The notes beneath the pieces are model-generated. The model saw only the letters and a program-made list of their open reading frames with translations, was not told where the DNA came from and did not search any database. A DNA stretch of 64,000 nucleotides from Vibrio maritimus (lineage in GTDB: Bacteria; Pseudomonadota; Gammaproteobacteria; Enterobacterales; Vibrionaceae): positions 558,001 to 622,000 of the forward strand of contig NZ_CP090439.1 of NCBI RefSeq assembly GCF_021441885.1. Direction: 5' to 3'. The position numbers and the translations under genes were made by a program. Position 1 is the stretch's first letter. Each line of letters starts with the position of its first letter. Shown here in pieces: positions 16,791 through 26,393 of this stretch.

Positions 16791-18350
16791 TTATTTGGTG
16801 ATACGGTAGCTAGCACCAGTGTCATTCATGGTGAGTACAGTCAGGTTACGAGCACCGCCTTCAAAGTTGGTTGCTTCTAGCAAGCCATTCTCTGCTGGGG
16901 CAAACTTAGGGTCGCGATACAACACACCTTCCCATGGAAGTTCAGTACCTGTCACTGGACCAAAGTAGATGTCATTGTCGTAAGTTGGATTCACAAGCGC
17001 GGCAATAGAGTCGTTACCTTTCAGCGCAAGGCTATTTGATACGCCTGCGTAAGAGATGTTGTTTCTAAAGGTCACGTCTGTGCCGGCAAAAACCGTAGTC
17101 ACTTTTGAGTTATCGTAAAGGCTCACGCGGTGACGCTTATCTGAGTAAAGGAAGTTCTGACGCGAATCGATGATTGAGTTATTTTCAATCGTCACATTGT
17201 ATGGCGTCGCTTGTTTATTGAGCTCTTTGCCCTTGACGTCTTGCGACAATGTCTCGCCGTTAGCAACATCTGTAATACCTGTGTTGATCGCAATGCCACC
17301 ACGCACATCACCGGTACCCATTACGCGCTCGATGTAGTTGTTACGAATCACGTGACCAGCATCGTAGAGACGAATACCACCGCTGAAGCGCTTGCCGTTA
17401 CCAAGGATAACGTTGTTCTCAACCGTGTTATTTACACCGTGACGCAAAGAGATCATGGATGCGTTATCAATAAGTGTATTGTTACGTACCACGTTGCCCG
17501 CTGACTTAAGTGAAATTAGCTCTGTCTCACCATCACTCTGCAAGAATAGATTACCTTCAATGGTCGTCTCTGATGGGTAAATTGAACTCTTTGAATCACC
17601 CAGACGAATTGCTTCCCAACTATTTGAGTTATAGCGTTTCGCTTCTGCTATATCGAACTCGTTATATTGGTTATGTTTCTGGTTATAGAACAGATTGCCC
17701 TTGATCAAGTGGTGATCGGCGGTTTCATCGCCTTTAGCTTTCTGTACACCAATCAAGGTGCCACGCTTGTGTTTGCCTTCAAACGTGTTGTTCACAAGCT
17801 GGTTGTTCTTACCATACATAGCAATCCAAAGTGTTTTTGGATACTCAGAACGTCGATCGTCTGGCTCATACGCATAGCGGTCATTGAAGTAGTAGAACGT
17901 TGAGTTCACCAATTGGTTGTCATTACCACGGAAGATAATGCCACCCATACGCTCTGCCGGGCCACCATCGGTAAAGACTACACCTTCCAACTTGATATTG
18001 TTGCCACGTAGATTGATTTGAACCAAACCTGTTAGCCAGGCTTTACCCGCTTCTTCGGCTTTAATCGTCACGTTACTGGCAGTGATATCGAACTGGCCAA
18101 GGTTCTCATATTGTCCAACAGGGATGATCAGTTCATCGCCATCTTTCAGATTGAGTAGCTGACTCTTTAAGCCTTCTGCATCACCTTGTGGGATCTCGCT
18201 GGCTGCAATAAAAGGTTTGGTATTGGTTGCAAGTAGCGTTTCGGTATCTAAACCACGCTCTGCAGCAGAAGTCACTTCACTTGACCCAGTCGAGCTACAT
18301 CCAGCCATAGTTGCCGCTGCTATCATCAATGCCACAAGATTCTTTTTCAT
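16791..18350 (-). CDS. PL6 alginate lyase, lipoprotein (second copy)
   Basis: A 519-residue PL6 enzyme with lipobox TMAGC (Cys18). The catalytic pair is Lys282 (LISLKSAG) and Arg303 (MISLRHG), again 21 residues apart. The order of conserved blocks (WLTGLVQ, FTDGGPAERMGG, YEPDDRRSEYPKTLW, KRGTLIGVQK) matches the copy at 4889-6520 closely, so they are paralogues. It is the first gene of the unit running down to 13051 and has two CRP-like sites upstream at about 18520-18571. Confidence 0.93.
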   Translation of the reverse strand: MKKNLVALMIAAATMAGCSSTGSSEVTSAAERGLDTETLLATNTKPFIAASEIPQGDAEGLKSQLLNLKDGDELIIPVGQYENLGQFDITASNVTIKAEEAGKAWLTGLVQINLRGNNIKLEGVVFTDGGPAERMGGIIFRGNDNQLVNSTFYYFNDRYAYEPDDRRSEYPKTLWIAMYGKNNQLVNNTFEGKHKRGTLIGVQKAKGDETADHHLIKGNLFYNQKHNQYNEFDIAEAKRYNSNSWEAIRLGDSKSSIYPSETTIEGNLFLQSDGETELISLKSAGNVVRNNTLIDNASMISLRHGVNNTVENNVILGNGKRFSGGIRLYDAGHVIRNNYIERVMGTGDVRGGIAINTGITDVANGETLSQDVKGKELNKQATPYNVTIENNSIIDSRQNFLYSDKRHRVSLYDNSKVTTVFAGTDVTFRNNISYAGVSNSLALKGNDSIAALVNPTYDNDIYFGPVTGTELPWEGVLYRDPKFAPAENGLLEATNFEGGARNLTVLTMNDTGASYRITK

Positions 18351-18485
18351 CTAAAACTCCTCATTTGTATGATGATATTTTTTATTATTTTTTTAGCTAC
18401 GACTGTGACATCAGACATAATTCCATTTATGAAATATATATTTACATCCATGGATATCATTTAGAGTGATGCGTTAGCATTTTTA

Positions 18486-18571
18486 AGTTATTGATTTAAT
18501 TACATCAGACAAGGGAAAATGGAAAATAGATCACATTTTATAATTTTTTGGGAACGTTGAATTAGATCACA
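18486..18571 (-). promoter_or_regulatory. Candidate CRP-dependent promoter of the PL6 operon
   Basis: On the minus strand, TGTGA-TCTAAT-TCAAC (18571-18556) and TGTGA-TCTATT-TTCCA (18535-18520) resemble CRP sites. A -10-like TTAAAT at 18499-18494 puts a start near 18487, about 41 bases from the nearer site. Confidence 0.45.
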
Positions 18572-18969
18572 TGAAGTGCAATGGAAGTAGAATGATAAGT
18601 TCGTGCTACTTAGAATTTTTTGTCCTACATATTTATGAAATTGTTAAATCGATGCTATCAAGCATTAGCATTTACTGTACGGGCGACGTTAATGATAATT
18701 GGCCTAATCGAGCTTGATTGAAAACTATTATCACCTAAAAGCTCAATCTCTAAGCTATTGCCTCTGAAGCTAGGAGACCGTCACTGGCACGCGAATTTGG
18801 TTTTGTAGTATAAATAGTCCTAAAACCTTCATTATGTACATCACATTTCTATCCATAAAGGCAATCGAGCATCTCACAACCAATCAGAAAAAATAGCCAT
18901 TAAAATAAGTAGCTTAACGAAAAACCACGTTTTCTCCCATTCTAAAGAGACCTAAAACCCACCGTACTT

Positions 18970-19024
18970 GGCGATCTAAGTCACATAAAAATGGCATTTA
19001 TAACAGTAATATATTTGTCATACA
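18970..19024 (+). promoter_or_regulatory. KdgM promoter: CRP-like site, -10 and TGTCATACA operator
   Basis: GGCGA-TCTAAG-TCACA is centred at 18977.5, followed by -10 TAATAT (19008-19013) and the palindromic TGTCATACA (19016-19024) over the expected start site. The same layout precedes the KdgM gene at 30781. Confidence 0.55.
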
Positions 19025-19057
19025 TTATCACAAACAAATAAACCTTAAGGGCTATAG

Positions 19058-19774
19058 ATGAGCACTCTAAACAAAGTAACAGTGGCATTAGTTTCTGTGT
19101 TCGCAACGGCAGCAGTAACCGCTGCTTCTCTCGACTTACGTCAAGAATATAAGCATGACGATGGTAGCTACGCTAGCCGCGTTAAAATCGGTTCAAGCGT
19201 TGGTAACCACTACTTCGGCGTTGAAGCTAAGCAAAAAGGCAAGCCTTTCTCTGACCTAGAGGCTGGAGACAACGAATTCGAGTACGGCTATAACTTTAAC
19301 CTAGACGAACATTGGCGCATCCAAACTTCTATGCCTATCACTTTCGGTGGCGGTCAAACCACTTATAAGCCTCAAGTTCGTGTTCAATACAAATTCGATA
19401 GCGGTCTAACGGCTAAAATGCGCTACCGCCACGAGTTCCGCAACTACGCTGGCGATAGAACAGCGACAGGCCGTGATGGCGATGAGCACGGTTCACTAAA
19501 CCGCAGCAAACTAACGGCTAACCTAGATTACAACTGGAACAACTGGCAGTTTGGCGCTGAAGCAAACTATGCAGAAGATGTGTTCAACAAAGACTGGCGC
19601 ATGGGTACCAACGAGCGCTACGAGTGGGATTACAACTTCAAGATTGGCTACAAAGAGTCTGATTGGGCGTGGAGACCATATGTTGAGTTTGGTAACGTTC
19701 AATGTACTAGTAGCGATGTATGTGACTCAGGTCGTCAGCTACGTAGCCGTGTCGGTGTAACGTACAGCTTCTAA
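19058..19774 (+). CDS. KdgM-family porin (second copy)
   Basis: A 238-residue outer-membrane barrel with a signal peptide ending VTAA and a terminal Phe (VTYSF). It shares the opening SLDLRQEYKHDDGSYASRVK and the central MPITFGGGQTTYKPQVRVQY block with the KdgM at 30781, so these two are closer to each other than to the one at 14154. It would be a channel for oligo-uronates. It is transcribed alone, divergently from the PL6 operon, and ends at a strong terminator. Confidence 0.88.
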   Translation: MSTLNKVTVALVSVFATAAVTAASLDLRQEYKHDDGSYASRVKIGSSVGNHYFGVEAKQKGKPFSDLEAGDNEFEYGYNFNLDEHWRIQTSMPITFGGGQTTYKPQVRVQYKFDSGLTAKMRYRHEFRNYAGDRTATGRDGDEHGSLNRSKLTANLDYNWNNWQFGAEANYAEDVFNKDWRMGTNERYEWDYNFKIGYKESDWAWRPYVEFGNVQCTSSDVCDSGRQLRSRVGVTYSF

Positions 19775-19798
19775 GAAGCACTTTGGGAACAGATCGAA

Positions 19799-19828
19799 AG
19801 AGGCGCTGAAATCAGCGCCTCTTTTTTT
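19799..19828 (+). terminator. Strong terminator after KdgM
   Basis: AGAGGCGCTGA/TCAGCGCCTCT stem followed by T7. Confidence 0.9.
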
Positions 19829-19834
19829 GTTTCA

Positions 19835-20563
19835 TTACTGGCTCAAGCGATAGAGTTTGCCTATGCTAGGGTGCCCTTTGTTATACAGTCGGTTGGATTG
19901 CGCTAAGAAAAGCTCCGCAGTTGCGATAGCATCTATTAATGCCTCATGACCGTTGTACTCAGGCAGTCCATATCGCTCTCGAGTTTCCGACAATCGAACA
20001 TCAATATCCGCTTCTTTATTCACCGCGACCGCCATTGCTTTCTCCATGGCTAAAGTGTCTAGCCACATCACAGGTAAACCATTGATGCCATACTTTTCGT
20101 GCAGATATTCATTCACGAACTCAGATTCAATCATGGCACCATGCGCAATCAATACCTTGTTTTTCGCCGCTTCAAACAGCTGCCACATTGCGCTGTCCAG
20201 TGAAACGCCATTTTGCAGCATCTCTGGCACAATATGGTTGATGATAGCGGTCTCTGCTTTGACTTTATCTGGTGTTTCGATAAACAGCTGTCTGGCAGTG
20301 TGAACATTGATGGTCAAGTTACTCACTTCAACCCACCCCATACTTAGAATGCTGTTACCTTTGGCGTCGATGCCCGTGGTTTCAAAATCGACCACTAGAT
20401 ACTGCAACGCGCTAGAGTCCGTATCCATATCCGGCGCAGACTCACTCAGAATCGACAACACTTCTTTAGGCACTGAGTTATCGCCAAGATATTTCTCACG
20501 CTCTTTTAGGTAATGGTTGTACACGTGAAACTGGTTCATCACCTGTTTGAGTATGCCTACCAT
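19835..20563 (-). CDS. DnaQ-like DEDDh 3'-5' exonuclease
   Basis: A 242-residue exonuclease-family protein. The metal-binding residues are visible: YLVVDFETTG (Asp59, Glu61), HGAMIESEFV (third acidic block) and NGHEALIDA (His and Asp). The N-terminal 45 residues are helical and outside the nuclease core. Its start lies three bases after the stop of the DUF294 gene, so they are co-transcribed. This pairing recurs in marine gammaproteobacteria near acetate genes, but no such genes are present here. Confidence 0.85.
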   Translation of the reverse strand: MVGILKQVMNQFHVYNHYLKEREKYLGDNSVPKEVLSILSESAPDMDTDSSALQYLVVDFETTGIDAKGNSILSMGWVEVSNLTINVHTARQLFIETPDKVKAETAIINHIVPEMLQNGVSLDSAMWQLFEAAKNKVLIAHGAMIESEFVNEYLHEKYGINGLPVMWLDTLAMEKAMAVAVNKEADIDVRLSETRERYGLPEYNGHEALIDAIATAELFLAQSNRLYNKGHPSIGKLYRLSQ

Positions 20564-20566
20564 CGA

Positions 20567-22483
20567 TTACATTCTCCCAGCAAAGCGGACTTTTGCTGCC
20601 TCTTGCAGTGACGAGATAATTCTAAATGCATCTTTTAGATTACCACGTTCGAAACTACCAAATGAGTCCGGATTGATATGGTTATCCGGCTCTTCTCCTT
20701 TTTTAAGCGCTTCGAGCTGATGATGTTGTCTAAACATCAGAATATATTGATAGGTGTTAAGAATATTCTTGTAAGCATCTTCGCTCAACATGCCACGCTC
20801 ATTGGCTCGGGTAAAACGCTCTTCAGTATTAGAAGAGTCACACTCAACTGCAAGCCCATAGATACGTGCCAAATCAATAATTAGGTTGATGGCGTACTTC
20901 TTAATATCAAGCGTCTTCTTGTTCTCACCGGTCTTCTCTAATACCAGTTTGTTGAATACACCAAGCGGAGGCTGAGTATTAATTGCATCACGAGTCAAAA
21001 TACCGAGGAATTCGCGGTTGGCACGGATGTTGGCGTGGAGTTCATCGCGCAGAATCTCTGCGTAACTCGCCTCACCGTAAACACAGCGAATCTCCAAGAA
21101 CACACTGATGTTGAGAAGGCGTTCGTATTCTGGGTTAGCGACCCATTTCTTGTAGTAGTGTTTCCAAGTCGACAACGGTTGACACCACTTTGGCGTAGCA
21201 GCCATAAACTTACCTGGACACAACGGATAACCGCATGCAGCAAGACCATTAGCGACATACTGCGACAAATGGCGGAAATAAACTTTGTCGCTCTCTGTTG
21301 CATCATCACTGAGCACCAGTGCATTATCTTGGTCTGATAACATGTGCACTTCATTTCGAGCATGAGAGCCCGCCACTATCCAAGAGAACCTACACGGCGG
21401 CTCACCAAGCTTATCGATAGCAATCTGAATAAGCCTACGATTGTATGCATCCATGATCATCGACATCACACGTCCGATGATATCTGGTGCTACGTTGCCA
21501 TCAACCAAGGCTTCAAAAATGGCTTGGCGCTCTGTAGTAAAGCTCGCTAAAGAGCGGACACTATTTGCGTATTTAATCTTTTCAATCAGGAAGATAGCCT
21601 GCATTCGGTGATTTTGAACCAGATGAGAAGTGGTCAGCAATCCTACTACCTTGCCCTCTGATACAACAGGCAGACCACGGACATTGTGCTGCATCATAAG
21701 CGAAGCCGCGTGTAAAACCAGATCATCTGGGCTGACGGTCAGAGGCGCCGTCGTCATGACCTCTTTGATCGGCGCGCTTGGATCATACCCTTCGGCGATC
21801 ACTCGTTTAGTCATATCTCGATCGGTAATGATCCCCACCAGTTTGCCGTCATCACAGATCACCGCGGTCGATGAACGCTTTACAATCCGCATCTCATGAG
21901 CCACATCTTTAATGGATGTCGAGGCATCAACAATGGCAATCACACCACTGGCAACATCCGATACCTTTTTGATGAACAGCCCTTTCTCTTTGTTCGACCA
22001 TACGACGTCCAGGGCTGACTTTAAGCGGATTTGAGCCTGTGAGGCGAAGTGTTCTGCATACTCAGGATTGGTTTTGAAAATTCTCTCAAGCGTCGCGTGC
22101 GGAATTAGGTACAGAAGGGTATTTTCCATCGCCACCGCATGATAACCGCTCTCAGACGTTACGTTATCGTCTAGAAAGGTAAAACCAAATAGGTCTTCAG
22201 AGCCTAATCGAGCACGCAGAACTCCATCAGCTTGGCGTTGCTCCATGGAGCCGGTACGAATTACATAGAGGTATTTGTGCTTTTTGCCTTCACCCTCAAT
22301 GTTAGGCTGTGAGTCATCCACCGGGCCTACCTGTTCACCGCAGGGATCGATCGTATCCCCCTTACCCAAATAGGTAATTTTGATCTCTGAGGCGACTTCC
22401 CGAACTAACTCTTTCGGAAGCTTATCAAAGGGATCAATATTACAGAGAAACTGGGTAATATTGGGTAGCAAGGCGTTCGGCAT
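20567..22483 (-). CDS. cNMP-binding / CBS-pair / DUF294 nucleotidyltransferase-like protein
   Basis: A 638-residue signalling protein: a cyclic-nucleotide-binding-like domain (about 25-165), two CBS repeats (about 175-300), a DUF294 nucleotidyltransferase-like domain with GSHARNEVHMLSDQDNALVL (GS...DxD, about 375-395), and a helical C-terminal DUF294_C domain. It probably binds adenine nucleotides and may uridylylate or adenylylate a partner; the target is unknown. The ATG at 22483 has GGAG seven bases before it; an in-frame TTG at 22495 is less likely. It is followed directly by the exonuclease gene. Confidence 0.85.
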   Translation of the reverse strand: MPNALLPNITQFLCNIDPFDKLPKELVREVASEIKITYLGKGDTIDPCGEQVGPVDDSQPNIEGEGKKHKYLYVIRTGSMEQRQADGVLRARLGSEDLFGFTFLDDNVTSESGYHAVAMENTLLYLIPHATLERIFKTNPEYAEHFASQAQIRLKSALDVVWSNKEKGLFIKKVSDVASGVIAIVDASTSIKDVAHEMRIVKRSSTAVICDDGKLVGIITDRDMTKRVIAEGYDPSAPIKEVMTTAPLTVSPDDLVLHAASLMMQHNVRGLPVVSEGKVVGLLTTSHLVQNHRMQAIFLIEKIKYANSVRSLASFTTERQAIFEALVDGNVAPDIIGRVMSMIMDAYNRRLIQIAIDKLGEPPCRFSWIVAGSHARNEVHMLSDQDNALVLSDDATESDKVYFRHLSQYVANGLAACGYPLCPGKFMAATPKWCQPLSTWKHYYKKWVANPEYERLLNISVFLEIRCVYGEASYAEILRDELHANIRANREFLGILTRDAINTQPPLGVFNKLVLEKTGENKKTLDIKKYAINLIIDLARIYGLAVECDSSNTEERFTRANERGMLSEDAYKNILNTYQYILMFRQHHQLEALKKGEEPDNHINPDSFGSFERGNLKDAFRIISSLQEAAKVRFAGRM

Positions 22484-22550
22484 AACGGGCTCCAATGGAT
22501 TTATTTTGTATTATTATATCAACACATTTTGGTGTTTGACCTAGTGAAAA

Positions 22551-22583
22551 CAAAAAAAGGCAGCGTCGCCGCTGCCTTTTTAC
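22551..22583 (-). terminator. Terminator of the first GntR gene
   Basis: AAAGGCAGCG/CGCTGCCTTT with a 4-base loop and A/T runs on both sides. Confidence 0.85.
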
Positions 22584-22615
22584 TCAAAATGTTATCTGGA
22601 ACATAAAGTTACCGG

Positions 22616-23335
22616 TTAACTAGCTACCGGAAGACGGTGATTTTCTTCACGTAGGTGGCTTGCTGATGCCTCACGAGCTTTGTCTGCGTCACCAGCCATA
22701 ATCGCTTCATAAATCGCACGGTGTTCATTGATACAGGTAGAACCTCCGTCTGAAGAGTACTGAATAAAGTTAAAGAACATCGTAGTCAAGATGTTACCGA
22801 ACGGCAGGTAAAAGTCGTTACCCGTCGCGTTGAAAACAAGGCTATGGAAGCGAGTATCAACGTCCAACCATTTCGCTTGGTCGAAGTTTTCTTCTTTCGA
22901 TACTTCTACCATTTCTTGGAAGGTTGACGACAGTTCAATACGTTGCTCTGCTGTTGCAAACTTAGCGGCTAGTGCACACGCTTCTGGCTCAATCGCACGG
23001 CGAAGACCAAGGAATTGACCGCAGAACTGCTCAACATCGTTAAGGCCGTCCATCCACTCAATAAGCTGAGGGTCGAGGAAGTTCCAGTATGCACGGTCAA
23101 CGACGCGCGTACCGATCTTCGGTCGAGACTCTAGTAGACCTTTCGATGTTAGTAGCTTAACGGCTTCGCGAAGTGCAGTTCGGCTAATGCCAAACTGTTC
23201 ACATAGCGCCATCTCGCCTGGGATGATAGATCCTTCTGGTAACTCACCAGAGAGGATGCCACGTGCAATCTCACGAGCAACCTGAACATGGATGCTTCGT
23301 TTTGAGCCCGTAATAGAACTGAACTTACCTGACAT
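22616..23335 (-). CDS. FCD-type GntR regulator (copy 1)
   Basis: A 239-residue regulator with a winged helix (about 15-80; FGISRTALREAVKLLTSKGLL) and an all-helical FCD ligand domain. Likely metal or ligand residues are present: Asp/His in VDTRFHSLV and His in NEHRAIYEA and ASHLREE. FCD/FadR relatives respond to uronates (ExuR, UxuR, AlgO). The ATG at 23335 aligns with the start of the second copy; a long in-frame extension to 23467 has no domain. It is divergent from the SDR operon, so it may repress it. Confidence 0.9.
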   Translation of the reverse strand: MSGKFSSITGSKRSIHVQVAREIARGILSGELPEGSIIPGEMALCEQFGISRTALREAVKLLTSKGLLESRPKIGTRVVDRAYWNFLDPQLIEWMDGLNDVEQFCGQFLGLRRAIEPEACALAAKFATAEQRIELSSTFQEMVEVSKEENFDQAKWLDVDTRFHSLVFNATGNDFYLPFGNILTTMFFNFIQYSSDGGSTCINEHRAIYEAIMAGDADKAREASASHLREENHRLPVAS

Positions 23336-23629
23336 AGTATTATCGCTTACAAAAAAGTGTTTATGTATTATTTTAGCAGTGATTCTACCACCATTCGCGT
23401 TTGAATAGATGTGACAAAGCGCATTTATTCGATATAAGTCGCCTTTTGCTTCGTGATTTCCTATCACTTCTACGAGTAAAACCGCCTAATTAGTGAGTTC
23501 CATGTCACATTTTTCTCAATATCTTTCTAGAATTATTGATGGGAATTGTCATTTCTACCAATTCGCTATTGACGCATTAAAGTGCTATTGTATGATTAAT
23601 AAATCAAACCAATGATAAGGCTTAAACTG

Positions 23630-24406
23630 ATGTTTGAAGATCTCAGAGGAAAACGCGTTCTAATCACCGGTTCCACCGCAGGGATGGGATTAGCGGCAGC
23701 TCGGCTTTTTGCACAACATGGTGCAAAGGTTGGTCTCAATGGACGACGAGTAACCCCAGAATCACAAGCAGCAGTTGATGAGCTTAACAAGCTTGGTGGT
23801 GAAGCCGCTTTTTTTCAAGCTGACTTAACCAAGAGCGATGAATGCGAACGTTTAATCGACGCCTATACCTCTCACTTTGGCGGGTTGGACGTTCTCATTA
23901 ACAACGCAGGTGGTCTTGGCGGTCGTAAGGGGCTAGAAAGCATCGACGACGCTCTGTTCGACCACGTAATGAACCTAAATGCGCGCAGCGCGCTTATGGT
24001 CACTAAATATGCCATCCCTCACCTACGCCAATCAGCAAAGGAATCTGGTCAAACTGCAAGTGTGATCAGTACTGGCTCAATCGCGGGTAGAGAAGGTGGC
24101 GGCATTGGCGCAGGTATGTACGCTGCATCAAAGGCTTGGTTGCACGATATTCACCGCAACTGGGTAAAAGAGTTCACTAAAGATGGCATCCGCTTCAACA
24201 TCGTTTCTCCTGGTACCATTGATACCGCCTTCCACGATGATAAAAGCGACGACCTAAAAGGCAATATTGCTAACAGTATTCCAATGGGCCGCTTTGGCAC
24301 TATTGAAGAAGTGGCACCAACATTTGCCTTTTTTGCCTCTCATGCCTGCTCTGGTTACATCACAGGTCAGATTCTTGATGTAAACGGCGGACAAATCGCG
24401 CCCTAA
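23630..24406 (+). CDS. SDR-family oxidoreductase, candidate DEH/uronate reductase
   Basis: A 258-residue short-chain dehydrogenase with nucleotide motif TGSTAGMG near residue 13, NNAGG, and catalytic Ser and Tyr-x3-Lys (STGSIAG, MYAASK). It heads an operon with a GntR regulator and a KdgF cupin, so reduction of 4-deoxy-5-hexoseulose uronate (DEH) to KDG is a good candidate role; no substrate-specific residue proves it. The ATG at 23630 follows AAGG with suitable spacing; the earlier ATG at 23612 would place that site inside the gene. Confidence 0.8.
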   Translation: MFEDLRGKRVLITGSTAGMGLAAARLFAQHGAKVGLNGRRVTPESQAAVDELNKLGGEAAFFQADLTKSDECERLIDAYTSHFGGLDVLINNAGGLGGRKGLESIDDALFDHVMNLNARSALMVTKYAIPHLRQSAKESGQTASVISTGSIAGREGGGIGAGMYAASKAWLHDIHRNWVKEFTKDGIRFNIVSPGTIDTAFHDDKSDDLKGNIANSIPMGRFGTIEEVAPTFAFFASHACSGYITGQILDVNGGQIAP

Positions 24407-24424
24407 TCAACCCAAGGTGTATAC

Positions 24425-25141
24425 ATGGCCACGTTCCATACAGTAGCAGATTCAAGTCGTCGGATTCATGTTCAGGTTGCTAAAGAGATCGCCATTAAGA
24501 TCCTCACTGGTGAGCTGAAACCGGGTGAAAAACTCCCGAGCGAGTTAGAACTCTGCGAGAAGTTCGGCATCAGCCGTACAGCGCTTCGCGAGTCAACCAA
24601 GCTTTTGTCGGCAAAGGGACTTATTACATCAAAGCCTAAAGTTGGTACCAATGTAATGTCTCGTCAGCATTGGCACTTCTTGGACCCTCAGTTTTTAGAC
24701 TGGGTAAAAGATACAGACAACGTTCAACGATTCTTAACCCAGTTCCTTGGTTTAAGAAAAGCGATCGAGCCAGAAGCGTGCTCACTAGCCGCAAGAAATG
24801 CTTCAATCGAACATCGTAAAGCACTGTCTGTATGTTTCCAGAACATGAAGCATGCGGCGTTTACTCACAACTATTCTTCGTGGACGTTGAACGACCACGA
24901 GTTTCACAAAACCATCTTTTTAGCGACCGCAAATCCGTTTTATATCCCGTTCTCCAATATTTTGGAGTCGCTGTTCAAGACCTTTATTGATGAAGCCGCG
25001 GTCGGCGGACGATTCTGTCTTGATGAACACGGGGCTATCTACGACGCGATTATGATGGGTGATGCTGAGCGAGCAAAAGCAGCATCTCAACTATTACTTA
25101 ATGATCACAACCAGAGGCTTGCCCTACTGGAAGCGGTCTAA
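24425..25141 (+). CDS. FCD-type GntR regulator (copy 2)
   Basis: A 238-residue paralogue of the regulator at 22616-23335: RRIHVQVAKEIA, FGISRTALRESTKLLSAKGLI and HWHFLDPQFLDWV align residue for residue. The FCD Asp/His block is kept (LNDHEFHKTIF and DEHGAIYDA) while the last His region is changed to SQLLLND. It lies 18 bases after the SDR gene and 21 before the KdgF gene, an autoregulated operon arrangement. Confidence 0.9.
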   Translation: MATFHTVADSSRRIHVQVAKEIAIKILTGELKPGEKLPSELELCEKFGISRTALRESTKLLSAKGLITSKPKVGTNVMSRQHWHFLDPQFLDWVKDTDNVQRFLTQFLGLRKAIEPEACSLAARNASIEHRKALSVCFQNMKHAAFTHNYSSWTLNDHEFHKTIFLATANPFYIPFSNILESLFKTFIDEAAVGGRFCLDEHGAIYDAIMMGDAERAKAASQLLLNDHNQRLALLEAV

Positions 25142-25162
25142 CGAATACCTAGAGGAAAGACA

Positions 25163-25483
25163 ATGTTTGTATACAACAAAGACTCAGTACTTGAAGATCA
25201 GGGTGGCGGTCTACGTCGTAAGGTTCTAGCATACTGCGAAAACATGATGACTGTAGAAGTTCACTTCGAAACAGGTACAGTTGCACCAATGCACAACCAC
25301 CCACACGAGCAGATCACTTACGTGGTTTCTGGTGAGTTCGAGTTCACTGTAGGTGACGAGACTAAGATCGTTAAAGCTGGTGACACTGTCTATAAAGTGC
25401 CAAACATCATGCACGGTTGTAAGTGTCTTAAAGAAGGCATCCTAATCGATAACTTTACTCCTATGCGTAAAGATTTCGTATAA
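25163..25483 (+). CDS. kdgF: KdgF-type cupin, unsaturated-uronate linearising protein
   Basis: A 106-residue single-domain cupin with metal ligands His44, His46, Gln50 (MHNHPHEQITYVVSGEFE) and His84 (IMHGC). KdgF converts the cyclic 4,5-unsaturated monouronate made by oligo-uronate lyases to the linear DEH. An AGAGGAAAG ribosome-binding site precedes the ATG. It closes the SDR/GntR/KdgF operon and is followed by a terminator. A more divergent cupin of the same type lies at 63408-63743. Confidence 0.9.
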   Translation: MFVYNKDSVLEDQGGGLRRKVLAYCENMMTVEVHFETGTVAPMHNHPHEQITYVVSGEFEFTVGDETKIVKAGDTVYKVPNIMHGCKCLKEGILIDNFTPMRKDFV

Positions 25484-25510
25484 TAGTTGAGCTATTAATA
25501 CAAATATTAT

Positions 25511-25545
25511 AAAGGAATGGTTTCATATAACCGTTCCTTTTTTTT
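25511..25545 (+). terminator. Terminator of the SDR/GntR/KdgF operon
   Basis: AAAGGAATGGTT/AACCGTTCCTTT (one G-T pair) followed by T8. Confidence 0.85.
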
Positions 25546-25658
25546 ATTTACAGAACGATATTAAATTAAGTAGACATCACATATTCGACATAATCGCATT
25601 TACCTATTTAGACCAAGTGATAATATGAAATAAATAATTACAAATTATAAACGTAGCC

Positions 25659-26324
25659 ATGGAAAGCACAAAAGAGAGTATTCACGTAAAGATTTCCAGT
25701 GAAATTGCTAAGAATATCATTACAGGTCAGTATAGTAATTGTTCACTACCTACCGAAATGGAGCTTTCTAGCCATTACTCTGTGAGTCGAAATAGTGTTC
25801 GCGAAGCACTCAAAATTCTCGCATCAAAGGGATTATTGTGTTCCAAGCAGAAAGCAGGGACAAAAGTTACCCCGCGGAGTGAGTGGAATTTCTTAGACCC
25901 ACAGTTGTATGAATGGTTTTCTGAACTACCAGAGATGGAAGGTGTGATCGCAAAGTTCATTCGCATGCAAAAGCTATTGATACCAGAGGCTTGCGCAGAT
26001 GCGGCACTGAATGCGACCGGTGAACAACGTGTACAACTATCACGAGTTTTCCAAGCCTTTTCAACCCATATTCGAGAATCAGAAAACGACTTGCTCAGTT
26101 CAAAACCGTTACTCAGTAGCTTCTACAGAACTCTCTTCATCGCGTCTAATAACGAGCTTTTTTCTCCATACGCAAAAATACTAGATATTTTATTCCACTC
26201 GAAAGACTATCAACTTTCTCAACCGACGATAAACACATTAGAAATATATCAAAAAATTTACGATTCCATTATGATTGCTGACGAAATGTCAGCGCGAAAA
26301 GCTGCGCGAAAATTATTCAACTAA
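25659..26324 (+). CDS. FCD-type GntR regulator (copy 3, altered ligand pocket)
   Basis: A 221-residue regulator with an intact winged helix (SIHVKISSEIAKNIITG, YSVSRNSVREALKILASKGLL) and the shared WNFLDPQLYEWF linker. In the FCD domain the Asp/His block of the other two copies is replaced (LLSSFYRTLF) and the later His is absent (TLEIYQKIYD), so metal or ligand binding is probably lost or changed. It is a separate unit between two terminators, convergent with the PL7 gene. Confidence 0.85.
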   Translation: MESTKESIHVKISSEIAKNIITGQYSNCSLPTEMELSSHYSVSRNSVREALKILASKGLLCSKQKAGTKVTPRSEWNFLDPQLYEWFSELPEMEGVIAKFIRMQKLLIPEACADAALNATGEQRVQLSRVFQAFSTHIRESENDLLSSKPLLSSFYRTLFIASNNELFSPYAKILDILFHSKDYQLSQPTINTLEIYQKIYDSIMIADEMSARKAARKLFN

Positions 26325-26346
26325 GTACTAAATCTCAAAAATTAAT

Positions 26347-26370
26347 AAGCCCGCTTCAAGCGGGCTTTTG
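26347..26370. terminator. Bidirectional terminator between GntR copy 3 and PL7
   Basis: AAGCCCGCT/AGCGGGCTT stem with a T-run on the plus side. Confidence 0.85.
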
Positions 26371-26393
26371 TTTTACATCATTTATTCATAACG

